Assembly: GCA_030323885.1 (NCBI GenBank)
Contig: CM059187.1
Span: 136,069,239 to 136,133,238 of the forward strand
Direction of reading: 5' to 3'
Length of the DNA: 64,000 nucleotides
From: Branchipolynoe longqiensis
Taxonomy: Eukaryota; Annelida; Polychaeta; Phyllodocida; Polynoidae
The position numbers and the translations under genes are program-made. This document shows positions 55,466 to 64,000 of the stretch, piece after piece. The notes beneath the pieces were generated by a model. That model saw only the letters and a program-made list of their open reading frames with translations. It did not search any database and was not told the origin of the DNA. Numbering within the stretch: position 1 is the stretch's first letter; each line of letters starts with the position of its first letter.

Positions 55466-56321
55466 TACGTGTGTACTTATTTAAAGCTTTGTAATCCGAT
55501 GAAAGCATCAAATTTTCGAAATCCAACACAATTTTCTAGATTTAATCCAACAAATCCAGCATAACCACAGCGCATTTATTAAGCATCTGTTTATGCATGG
55601 AAGGGAATATAAAGTTAATATATTAAAACATGTTGCTGCTGAAGTAAATCTGGAGTTTGTACATACCAGCCAACATGTACATACATGATCCAAATTTCTC
55701 CAAAGTTAGCCATTTAAAGCTGCATAGTCTGATGAAAATATCAAAATTCATATCTTAAAAAGCTTATCTAATTTTGATTATACATATCTATCTTGGATAC
55801 TGGTGCACTTATTAAAGTTTCATAGTCCGATGGTGTTGAATTTCTGTTGTGTTTTTTTTAGATAAATAGATTAGATCGATCACTAGAATCTACTTTACAT
55901 TAGTTCAAAGTTACTTTTACTTTAAATGGTAAACCTTTGAGATATTTTGAGTGCAAACATGGAAAATTAGTTTTGGCATGCTTGCCAAAACTCTGACATC
56001 ATAGACTTCTGCAGTAAACGGGTTCTGTTAAATTGACTCAGTATTGCCTTCTATGCAGAAACAAATGCTTAATAAGTGCATCAGTATCTAAGTTAGATAT
56101 GTCAAATAAAATCTAGATAATTGGTTTGGTTTTGAAAATTTGATATTTGCTACATGGAAGAGACTACTAAGTTAATTTAATAGAGCCTGTTTCCGCTGAA
56201 GCCTATGGTGTCAGAGTTTTGCTGTGCTTTCCAAAATTATTTGTGCATGCTTGCACTTCAAATATCTCAAAAGTTAGTCATTTAAAATAAAAGTCACTTT
56301 AAAGTAAAGTGATGACTTTAA
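55466..56321. mobile_element. Nested TTAAAG-type MITEs (at least three pieces)
   Basis: Termini TTAAAGCTGCATAGTCCGATG at about 55724 and TTAAAGTTTCATAGTCCGATG at about 55835 each lie inside another copy (AGTTAGCCATTTA| and GTGCACTTA|). The rest has the family palindrome TTTTGGCATGCTTGCCAAAA (about 55973). Confidence 0.7.
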
Positions 56322-56845
56322 TGCACCTGTCACATCTTACCGGACTGAGTACCGGACATCACCGGACAAAGAATTGTCTAGTCCGGTGCTCTACGGTACA
56401 CAAAATGTATCTAAATGTATCAAAATGGAGTGCAATTGGGTCAATTGCCTCCGGACAACCGGATAAGCACCGTACATGTACCGTACATGTACCGGATGAG
56501 AACCGGATGGGAACCGGATGAGAACCACACACGTAATGGATCGGTACCGCACATGTACCGGACAAAATGGACAAACCGGACACCAACGGATGGCTACCAG
56601 ACATGTATGGATGGGTATCGGATGGGTACCGGACATGTACCGGATAAACCGGACACCAACCGGACACCTCAGTCTGGCGTGCCCAGTAGAAGTTTTGTGC
56701 ATGTTCAAAACTTGTACTGGACACCGCCAGACACTACCGGACACCGCCGGATGGGTACCGGACATGTCCCGGACATCGCCGTACAGGACCGGAGAGCGTC
56801 CAGTTCTCATCCGGTTCCCCAGTCCGGTAAGGTGTGACTGGGCCT
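56322..56845. mobile_element. Foldback element E6 (CYGTCACA family), TSD TAA
   Basis: Ends TGCACCTGTCACATCTTACC and inverse (GGTAAGGTGTGACTGGGCCT); TAA on both sides (56319-56321, 56846-56848). A 14-bp direct repeat TTAAAGTAAAGTGA also occurs at 56299-56312 and 56845-56858. Arms of ACCGGATGGG/TGTACCGGAC words; core AAGTTTTGTGCATGTTCAAAACTT at 56690-56713. Confidence 0.82.
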
Positions 56846-56848
56846 TAA

Positions 56849-57280
56849 AGTAAAGTGAGGTGGATTATAACAATATTTGTATAACAATATTTTTTCAGAA
56901 ACTCAAAATCATCGGACTATGCAACACTAATATAAAAATTACTTCAAACAAAAGTAATGTAGATTATAATGATCAACCTACTTTATTATCTGAGACCTGG
57001 TTTGCGTCGTCTGCCGTCTGTTGCGCACAGTCACGACCCGACGCGTCGTGCGTCTGATGGCAATCGCAGAGTGTGTGTGTGGCTCACTTTAGTCACAGCG
57101 CGGTGTCAGCTGGGAGACTGTGCAGGTGGTGTAAGGTCCTCATACTGATAAATCTAGGATATACCAGAGATTGACTGTTCAAGTTCAAGAGGGAACTGGG
57201 TGGGTTAGGGGGCGTTGATGGGTGTGGTGGATGTGGTGGGTGGGGGGCGGGGGGACAAAGCCAAACACCTATACTGCTCA
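56849..57280. other. MITE remnant and unique sequence
   Basis: 56849-57000 contains TTAAAG-family words (GTGGATTATAA, ATCATCGGACTATGCAACAC). The remainder to 57280 has a GT-rich run and no recognised gene. Confidence 0.5.
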
Positions 57281-57284
57281 CTAA

Positions 57285-58158
57285 AGGCCCTGTCACATTA
57301 TGGCGTATGGCGTTATCGTATGCCGGCGTATGCAGTTTTCGACCCATACACCGTCATATGCCGTCATACACCGTCATACGCTACGCACGAGGTCCCAGCG
57401 GCATCTGAAGCGTATGCCCAGCCTATGCCTAACCTATGCCTAACTTATGCCTAACCTACCCCTAGCCTATGGCGGCATTTTCAAGGCGTATCCTGACCTA
57501 TGCGCGGCGTACTGTGATGAGGTTTGACGGTTGTGATTGACAAGTTCAGCATACGCCCAACCTATGCGTAACCTATGTCGGTGTATGCATAGCGTACGTC
57601 GAGCGTATGAGCAGTGTATGAGCCATACGCCGCCATACGCCGAAAGTTTTTGAGCATGCTCAAAAACATTTTGGACGGACGGGCGTATGAGGGCGTATGA
57701 GGGCATATGAAGGCGTATGCCAGCGTATGACGGCATATGCATAGCGTATGCGTAGCATATGCATAGCATATGACGGCGTATGATGGCGTATGGGTCGCAA
57801 ATCGATACACTAATGCCATACGCCGCAGTGTGACACCACTTTTAGACAACGTTGGGGGTACGCCAGAGACACCCGGCGGGTGTCAGTCCAGCGTACCCCC
57901 AACCTATGCCGACGTACCCTAACATATAGGTAACCTATGTCGGCATACGCATACCGTACCCCTAGCGCATGAGCAGCGTATGATCCATATGCTGCCATAC
58001 GCTGAAAATTTTGAGCAAGGAAACAGGCTTGTTGGAGGATCGGCGTATGACGAGCGTATATGGCGTATGCATAGCGTATGCATAGCGTATGGCAGCGTAT
58101 GCCAACATATATGACGCCACCATACGCTCCCACTAAAAGCCCTAATGTGACAGCCCCT
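57285..58158. mobile_element. Foldback element E7 (CYGTCACA family), TSD TAA
   Basis: 874 bp. Ends AGGCCCTGTCACATTATGGC and inverse (CCCTAATGTGACAGCCCCT); TAA both sides (57282-57284, 58159-58161). Body of GCGTATGC/GGCGTATGA and inverse words. Perfect 22-bp palindrome at 57646-57667 (GTTTTTGAGCA and complement). An inner end-like AGTGTGACACCACTTTTAG near 57828-57845 and a repeat of the 57600-57845 pattern at 57950-58160 suggest an internal duplication. Confidence 0.85.
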
Positions 58159-58204
58159 TAAGATTTTACATATATTTACTGCTCACTAAGAGTTTACATA
58201 TATC

Positions 58205-59135
58205 CTAGTTAAAGTTATCTAATAGTAATACTGAGATAGCTTTGAACATTGATTTTTTTTAGATAAAGCCCCAGTCACACCTACCCGGATCAGAGGCCGG
58301 ATGAGCCCCGGACCGTCATCTGGGATGGTCTGTGGCAATCCGGGGTGATCCGTGGCTCGTGCGTGGCTCGTCCGTGGTGATCCGGGTCATCCGGCGTCAT
58401 CCGGGGTGATCCGTGGCTGGTCCGGGGTCTGCCCCGGATGTCTTAAAATGTTTAAAACATCCGGGGAGGTCTGGGGCATCCGGGTTCGATCCGGCATGGT
58501 AGTAGTAGTAGTAGCGAAACTGCCCCGGACCACCCCCGGACAGCCCGGACAGGCCCCCGACCACCCCATGACAGCCCGGACAGGCCCTGGTTCACCCCTG
58601 GATTACCCGGACCACCCCCGGACCACCCCAGGATCGCACCGACGGGGTAGATGTGACTGCGAGGCAAAAAACGACGAAAACAGCCATTTTATCCGGGGCG
58701 GTCTGGGACAGTCCGGGCGGCTGGTCTGGGGGTGGTCCGAGTCAAAATCCGGGGCTCGTCCGGGTAAGTGTGACTGGGGCTTAAAGATATTATATTAATA
58801 ATTATAATCTGATTTAATCTGGGTTGAAGTGACTTTTTATTTTAAATTGTTAACTTTGGAGCTATTTGAAGTAAAGATATCAACAATATTTTTGGGGGCG
58901 TGCATGTCAAAATGATGCAAACGAGAGAACCTGTTACTACTGAAGCCTTGGTGTCAGAATTCAAATGTGGCCGTCAACATTAATTTGGCGTCTTTGCACT
59001 TCAACTATCTCCAACGTTAACCACTTCAAATACAAGTTACTTCAAACTAAAGTAATTTAGATAATTATGATCAACCTAATATTGAAACCTAAAAAAATGG
59101 CAGAAAATCAAAACCACCAAACTAAGCAACTTTAA
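58205..59135. mobile_element. TTAAAG-type MITE hosting foldback E8
   Basis: Family words flank E8: TTTTTTTAGATAA (58254-58266) on the left and, on the right, AATTATAATCTGA, GTGTCAGAATTC, TTAACCACTTCAAATACAAG and AAACTAAGCAACTTTAA. E8 sits exactly in AGATAA|AGATAT. Confidence 0.6.
58267..58781. mobile_element. Foldback element E8 (CYGTCACA family), TSD TAA
   Basis: 515 bp. Ends AGCCCCAGTCACACCTACCC and inverse (GGGTAAGTGTGACTGGGGCT); TAA both sides (58264-58266, 58782-58784). Closest relative of E5, sharing CCGG-word arms and a hairpin centre CCCCGGATGTCTTA...AAACATCCGGGG (58432-58467). Confidence 0.85.
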
Positions 59136-59471
59136 AATTGGTTATACATGTATGTGGCAGTAAAATGATTGATGAATACTTAAGTTTAATGTATATTGGA
59201 TCAAATTAGGTGAGTTGATTTGTCCTTGAAAATAGTATGCTTTCATGGGAGTATGCAATATTAAGGTGGGTAAGTGTTGATTTTCTATTACTGTATTAGT
59301 TACTAACCACATCAGTGGTACGGGAGGGAGGATGGAGATGACGGTGTGGCTGGCACGTCCTGCGGCGCACGCCGGAGTTTCACACACACATCAATCGAAC
59401 ACCACCTGAGCATTGGGCGGGGTGCTGCCAGGTGGTTATTGTCTGGGTGTTCCCATGAGCCTGTCTTCTTA

Positions 59472-60212
59472 AGGCCCTGTCAGATTATGACGCATCTCGC
59501 AAGCACGTGGCCAATGCGTAAAATCACTCTTTTACGTCAAAATGCGTCAAACTTTTCAGTGTGGGGTGGGTGGGGGGTGGGTGGGGGGGGGGGGGGGGGG
59601 GAAGTTGGACGTATGCATACTACATACATAGCGTATGGCCAAGGTATGGCCAAGGTATGGCTAATGTGCCTACCAGCAATAAACGGTCGAATTACGCTCA
59701 TGATGCGTTCGCAGAATGCCGGTGAATGTTATATACGTTATTCGATCCCAAGAACTATGCATCATGCATTACATACATCAAGACACAGTGGAGAAATGCC
59801 AAACATATGTTAGACGTATGTTAGATGTATGTTAGAAGTATGTTATCCATACATTGTCAGTATGCAGACTGTATGTTTCCACTGCCTTTAACATAGGTCA
59901 ACGTAGTGCAACGTAGTGCAACGTAGTGAACAATGTACATTGTATGTATGCCTAACGTATACATAACGTACGGCCGATGTAACACCCATACATTGTCGAA
60001 GGTCAACAGTTTTGTGCATGCACAAAACTTTCGACGAGCATCAACGTACATTGAAGTATATCGACCTACATCGACCTACATCGAAGTACATCAACATACA
60101 TTGACGTACGCATGACAAACGCATAATGCATTATGACGTGTCCTGATGTAGCGGTAAAAAATCACATACTTTGGCATACGTTTGCGCGATGCGTCATAAT
60201 GTGACAGCCCCT
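59472..60212. mobile_element. Foldback element E9 (CYGTCACA family), TSD TTA
   Basis: 741 bp. Ends AGGCCCTGTCAGATTATGACG and inverse (GCGTCATAATGTGACAGCCCCT); TTA both sides (59469-59471, 60213-60215). Body of TACGTTGA/ATGTTAGACGT/ACATCGACCT words. Perfect 22-bp palindrome at 60008-60029 (AGTTTTGTGCA and complement). A G run lies at about 59580-59602. Confidence 0.85.
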
Positions 60213-60244
60213 TTACCAACAAACCCTCTACCACCCTCACACTT

Positions 60245-61150
60245 GGTGAACGCACAGGCACAAAGTCAAACAGACACAGACAAAAACAGCTTCAAACAGA
60301 CACAGTCTGACACAGACACAGGCACAGCCTCAAACAGACACAGGCACAGTATCAGACAAGCACACGCACAGTCTCACACAGACACAGGCACAGCCTCACA
60401 CAGACACAGGCACTGCCTCACACAGACACAGGCACAGAGTACAACAGACACAGGCACAGCCTCAGACAGGCACAGGCACAGTCTCACACAGACACAGGCA
60501 CGGTGTTACACAGACATGGGCACTGCCTCACATAGACACAGGGACAGAGTCCAACAGACACAGGCACTGCCTCACACAGACACAGGGACATAGTCCAACA
60601 GACACAGGCCCAGCCTCACACAGACGCAGGCACATCCTCACACAGACACTGATGCAGACACATACAGACACAGACACAGCTTCACACAGACACGGGCATA
60701 GCCTTCCATAGACACAGACACAGCCTCAGACAGACACAGCCTCACACAGACACAGGCACAGTCTCACACAGACACATGCATAGCCTCACACAGACATAGG
60801 CACAGCCTCACACAGACACAGGCACAGTCTCACACAGACAGAGGGATAGCCTCACACAGACACAGACACAGACACAGACACAGCCTCAAACAGGCACAGG
60901 CACAGGCACAGTCTCACACAGACACAGGCACAGTCTCAAACAGACACGGGCACAGTCTCACACAGACACAGACACAGCCTCACAAAGACACAGAACCAGC
61001 CTCAAACAGACACAGCCACAGACACAGGCACAGTCTCACACAGACACAGGCACATCCTCACACAGACACAGACACAGCCTCAGACAGACACAGGCACAGC
61101 TTCACACAGACACAGGCACAGCCTTATACAGGCACAGGCACAGACAGATA
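60245..61150. repeat. CACAGACACAGGCACAG minisatellite, ~22-bp units
   Basis: About 40 units of roughly 20-24 bp (CACAGCCTCACACAGACACAGG with variants). No spacer structure, so not a CRISPR. The 140-residue Thr/His/Arg/Gln ORF is a by-product. Confidence 0.95.
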
Positions 61151-61635
61151 GAGGCATATCATCACAAACACCACTGACATGCACTCACAGGTACACTCAG
61201 TTTCTCACTCACAGACTCATCACACTCATACAAGCGCTTGGTGGAATGACGATAATTTCTCCACTTAGTGAAAACATATATATACTTCAAGACAAACATC
61301 AGATTCTGTCCTGAATGCCGGAAGATCAGCATTTGTCACTGACAATATATTGCTTAGAGAAATAAAATGTGCGACATAAAAAAGAAACCAAGAATCAATA
61401 TTGCCAGACAGACATGTTCATACAGATCCATTGGTGTCCATTAGCGATAGTCATTACATGACAATATATCAAGATAAATGGCTATAATATATATACACAT
61501 ATATACTGGGCCGCAGGGGAACCATTTATTGCGTCAGAAATGGGATATAAGCTATATGACCTAAATAGACATGTAGTACGTCGATGAGAATTATGTACTT
61601 GTATATTGTCATATGCATATATATATATATATATA
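61151..61635. other. Non-coding stretch, nothing recognised
   Basis: Mixed sequence, ending in a TA microsatellite at about 61612-61637. Confidence 0.5.
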
Positions 61636-61637
61636 TA

Positions 61638-61831
61638 CAGAAAAACCTCTCTAAATTGACCGACCATGGGACCAACTTTAAATGGTCCATTTAGGGAGGT
61701 AGTGGATTTAGGGAGTTAAAAAAAAATCATTACAATGGTATGGTATGGGCGATCGTTTGGGACCCATATAAAGTGATCGATATAGGGGAGTGGTCGATCT
61801 GTGGAGGTGGTCGGTTTGTGAGGTTTTACTG
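61638..61831. mobile_element. pogo/Tigger-like MITE copy 3
   Basis: 194 bp with CAGAAAAACCTCTCTAAATTG and GAGGTTTTACTG ends; TA on both sides within TA microsatellites. Same interior words as copy 2 (TGGTATGGTATGGGCGAT). Confidence 0.85.
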
Positions 61832-62620
61832 TATATATATATATGTATAATAAATATATATAAATATACATAAATATACATAAATATACATAAATATACA
61901 TAAATATATGTAAATATATCTATATATATATACTCACATATATATAGTATGTAGGGTAATTACCATGGTACCAACCATGTCAACATGGTTCCATACAAGC
62001 TCTACTCTGGTATCATCCCTCACCTGTACAACTTACACTGATTCAATTAACTTTGTTAATTGAGACAGATCTTAACTCCCTGGTGCGTGTACCTTCAAAT
62101 CACGTGACCTACTAGATAGAAAATGGGAAAGGTTTTCACAGTCATTACAGACAAGTATGGAGATTGCCTAGAAAGATCTAAGTTTATACTTCAGATGATA
62201 TTGTGGTGGTTTAGTACGGAACTCGTACTGTTACAGTAATATATAGGTGATATGTAATGCATTATATAAATATAAAGATCAAACCGACTATCTGCACTAT
62301 GTTCTCACTGCTAGATATTGAATGGGGTCTTTGCTAGAGTTTGTGTAACACTATGTACTTGGACTGGTTGTTGTAACTGACACGGTGGCGCCACCTGCGA
62401 ATGTGACTCAATACCCTTGGATAAACCAGTCTCTAGAGAATTATTTTTGAACAATATTACTTATCTAATACTGATCTGATACCCTATAAGCCTGCATCGG
62501 AAAAGATAGGACATCTCATCGTATTCTCAGATAGCCATTCATGTCATATATGCATAAACATATAATAATATATATATATATATAAATATTTATAAATCTA
62601 TATATATATATACATAAATC
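61832..62620. other. TA/TAAATA microsatellites and non-coding DNA
   Basis: ATATACATAA repeats at 61832-61950 and (TA)n at 62560-62600 flank about 600 bases without gene signal. GGTGGCGCCACCTG lies at 62385-62398. Confidence 0.6.
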
Positions 62621-62665
62621 TATAATGTGATAGCCCCTTTACCAACAAGCCCCTTTACCAACAAT
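62621..62665. repeat. Fragment of the E9 right end plus flank
   Basis: ATAATGTGATAGCCCCTTTACC and ACAAGCCCCTTTACCAAC match the last 16 bases of E9 and its outer flank (CTTTACCAACAAACCC at 60211), with that flank doubled. An isolated end fragment. Confidence 0.6.
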
Positions 62666-63085
62666 TAATATAGATATATATATAGATATTTAAATATACC
62701 TAGATATACATAGATATATAATAAGAATATATACTTAATTATAAATATATATATAAATATACATAAAGACATATATATATATATATATATATATAAATGT
62801 AAACAAAGATATACTAATATATATGAATACATATAAATAGATATAAATATATAAAAATATTTATAAATATATATAAATATATATAAATATATATAAATAT
62901 ATATAAATATATATAAATATATATAAATATATATAAATAGATATAAATATATATAAATAGATATAAATATACATAACTGTACATAAATATGCATAACTAT
63001 ATGTAAATATATCTAAATATGTGTTGATTTCTGATTCTTATAAATACGATATAAATACATATATATATACATATAAATATTTATT
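62666..63085. repeat. ATATAAATATAT microsatellite
   Basis: About 400 bp of TAAATATA words with a 12-bp sub-period at 62870-62940. The Ile/Tyr-rich minus ORF is an artefact. Confidence 0.95.
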
Positions 63086-63474
63086 CATTGCTGATTCTTA
63101 ACGACACAGTTGAGTTGAGGCACGTTTTCTGGCAGACAAATGGGCGTGTTGAGAAATATAAAGTTTAAAACTGACACAATAAGACCGTTACATGAGTCAG
63201 GACTATGATCCAGAGGGACACAAATGGCGTTATTAGTGCAACAGTTGAAGAACCAGCTTAACTGTATAAAGGGTGTCACATTTATTTATGCACACATAGA
63301 TTATATAGTAACCAGTTATGGGGAAAAGAACACGACACAACGATTCTGCTATAGAGAAAATCGTGATTAATATATTCCATGACGCAGTTATGGGCTGAAT
63401 AATGAGTGGATAAAGACCCTCATAAAACGGTAACCATGAGATATATTCCAATTCAAAGCAGTTGGAAATCTATA
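63086..63474. other. Non-coding stretch, nothing recognised
   Basis: Mixed sequence without a domain-bearing ORF (frames of 64-72 residues only). Confidence 0.5.
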
Positions 63475-63831
63475 TTAAAGCTGCATAGTCCGATGAAATA
63501 TAAAATTTTCAAAACCAAACCAATTATCTAGATTTGATTTTAGATATCTAACTTAGATACTGATGCACTTATTAAGCATTTGTTTCTGCATAGAAGGCAA
63601 TACTGAGTTAATTTAACAGAACCTGTTACTGCAGAAGTCTATGGTGTCAGAGTTTTGGCAAGCTTGCCAAAACTAATTTTCCATGTTTGCACTTAAAATA
63701 TCTCAAAAGTTTACCATTTAAAATAAAAGTAACTTTGAACTAATGTAAAGTAGATACTATTGATTGATTTAATATATTTATCTCAGAAAAAATACAGAAA
63801 TTCAAAAACACATCGGACTATGCAAGTTTAA
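63475..63831. mobile_element. TTAAAG-type MITE, best complete copy
   Basis: 357 bp. Ends TTAAAGCTGCATAGTCCGATG and inverse (ATCGGACTATGCAAGTTTAA). TA on both sides (63473-63474 and 63832-63833), so a TA duplication is likely. At the centre (63651-63674) is a perfect 24-bp palindrome, AGTTTTGGCAAG and complement. No ORF. At least eight more or less complete copies occur in the window. Confidence 0.85.
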
Positions 63832-63930
63832 TAGTAATTGGTAAAGGAGTCAGTTTGACAATTGTGAACTGACCAGCTATTTTCCGTAATGAATCACATG
63901 TATGCTTGTTTCAATCAACAGATTAGATGA

Positions 63931-64000
63931 TTGGTTGGTTGGTTGTTGGAATTTTATGTCCAGGCAACATCTAAGGTCATATCATGATGGATACAGATTT
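63931..64000 (-). mobile_element. SINE-T copy S13, cut by the window end
   Basis: Tail (TTGG repeats on the plus strand) and first ~55 bp of the body; the rest lies outside. Confidence 0.85.

Noticed and set aside
60245..61150. CRISPR-like regular repeat
   Set aside because: Units are contiguous variants of CACAGACACAGG without unique spacers, in a eukaryote-type sequence.
1..64000. Bacterial or plasmid origin of the window
   Set aside because: Long TA/GATA microsatellites, Pol III SINEs, poly(A) LINEs and Gypsy LTR elements are eukaryotic; no operons or ribosome binding sites.

Overview
This window looks like non-coding, repeat-rich DNA from a metazoan, most likely a marine invertebrate. 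It holds non-LTR (LINE) and Gypsy-type LTR retrotransposons, a tRNA-headed SINE family, many small inverted-repeat DNA transposons, long TA and GATA microsatellites and C-rich minisatellites. I could not fix the phylum from sequence alone. I found no convincing host protein-coding gene, rRNA gene, functional tRNA gene or CRISPR array. Most long open frames are by-products of minisatellites whose period (7 or 8 bp) is not a multiple of three.

Layout. 0-3 kb: two SINE copies, a purine-rich tract and a TA microsatellite. 3.1-4.6 kb: an RTE-like LINE broken by one stop. 5.5-6.9 kb: G/A-rich and CTG-rich tracts. 8.5-10.5 kb: a foldback element (E1) hit by a 5'-truncated LINE (LINE-A copy 1). 10.8-11.4 kb: an 8-bp C-rich minisatellite, then a LINE-C fragment. 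14-16.4 kb: a second tRNA-derived repeat (two copies), an RNase H-bearing LINE fragment and a ~200-bp tandem repeat. 16.9-19.7 kb: (CCCCTCA)n, a LINE C-terminal remnant and a CCCCA-rich tract. 22.8-28.3 kb: a decayed Gypsy element on the minus strand with 134-140 bp LTRs. 28.7-31.4 kb: an interrupted SINE, GC-rich minisatellites and foldback E2. 33.5-36 kb: SINEs and foldbacks E3 and E4. 36.3-40 kb: a G/A-rich minisatellite, a 757-bp inverted-repeat transposon (F1) and a ~1.8-kb (CACACTAC)n array. 40.2-44.8 kb: a ~400-bp tandem repeat with a long-ORF LINE (LINE-A copy 2) inside it. 45.3-53.6 kb: an AT-rich tandem array, a CR1/L2-like LINE end, E5, a LINE-C copy and several SINEs. 53.1-60.2 kb: nested MITEs and foldbacks E6-E9. 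60.2-64 kb: a CACAGA minisatellite, a pogo-like MITE, TA microsatellites, an intact TTAAAG-type MITE and a SINE that runs off the end.

The most notable signal is a set of foldback DNA elements (E1-E9) at 8.5, 30.8, 34.3, 35.4, 48.4, 56.3, 57.3, 58.3 and 59.5 kb. Their ends resemble each other around the core C-Y-GTCACA, and six copies are flanked by matching TAA or TTA 3-bp duplications, as expected of PIF/Harbinger-type transposons. Their bodies are built from short words that differ from copy to copy (GTATGC, CCGGAC, ACGTA), and most keep a related internal palindrome of the form AGTTTTG...CAAAACT. A second strong signal is a set of ~50-bp insertions made only of the SINE 3' tail, three of them with clear target-site duplications. 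Nesting allows relative dating of many insertions, including one transposon whose empty site survives in a nearby duplicate.
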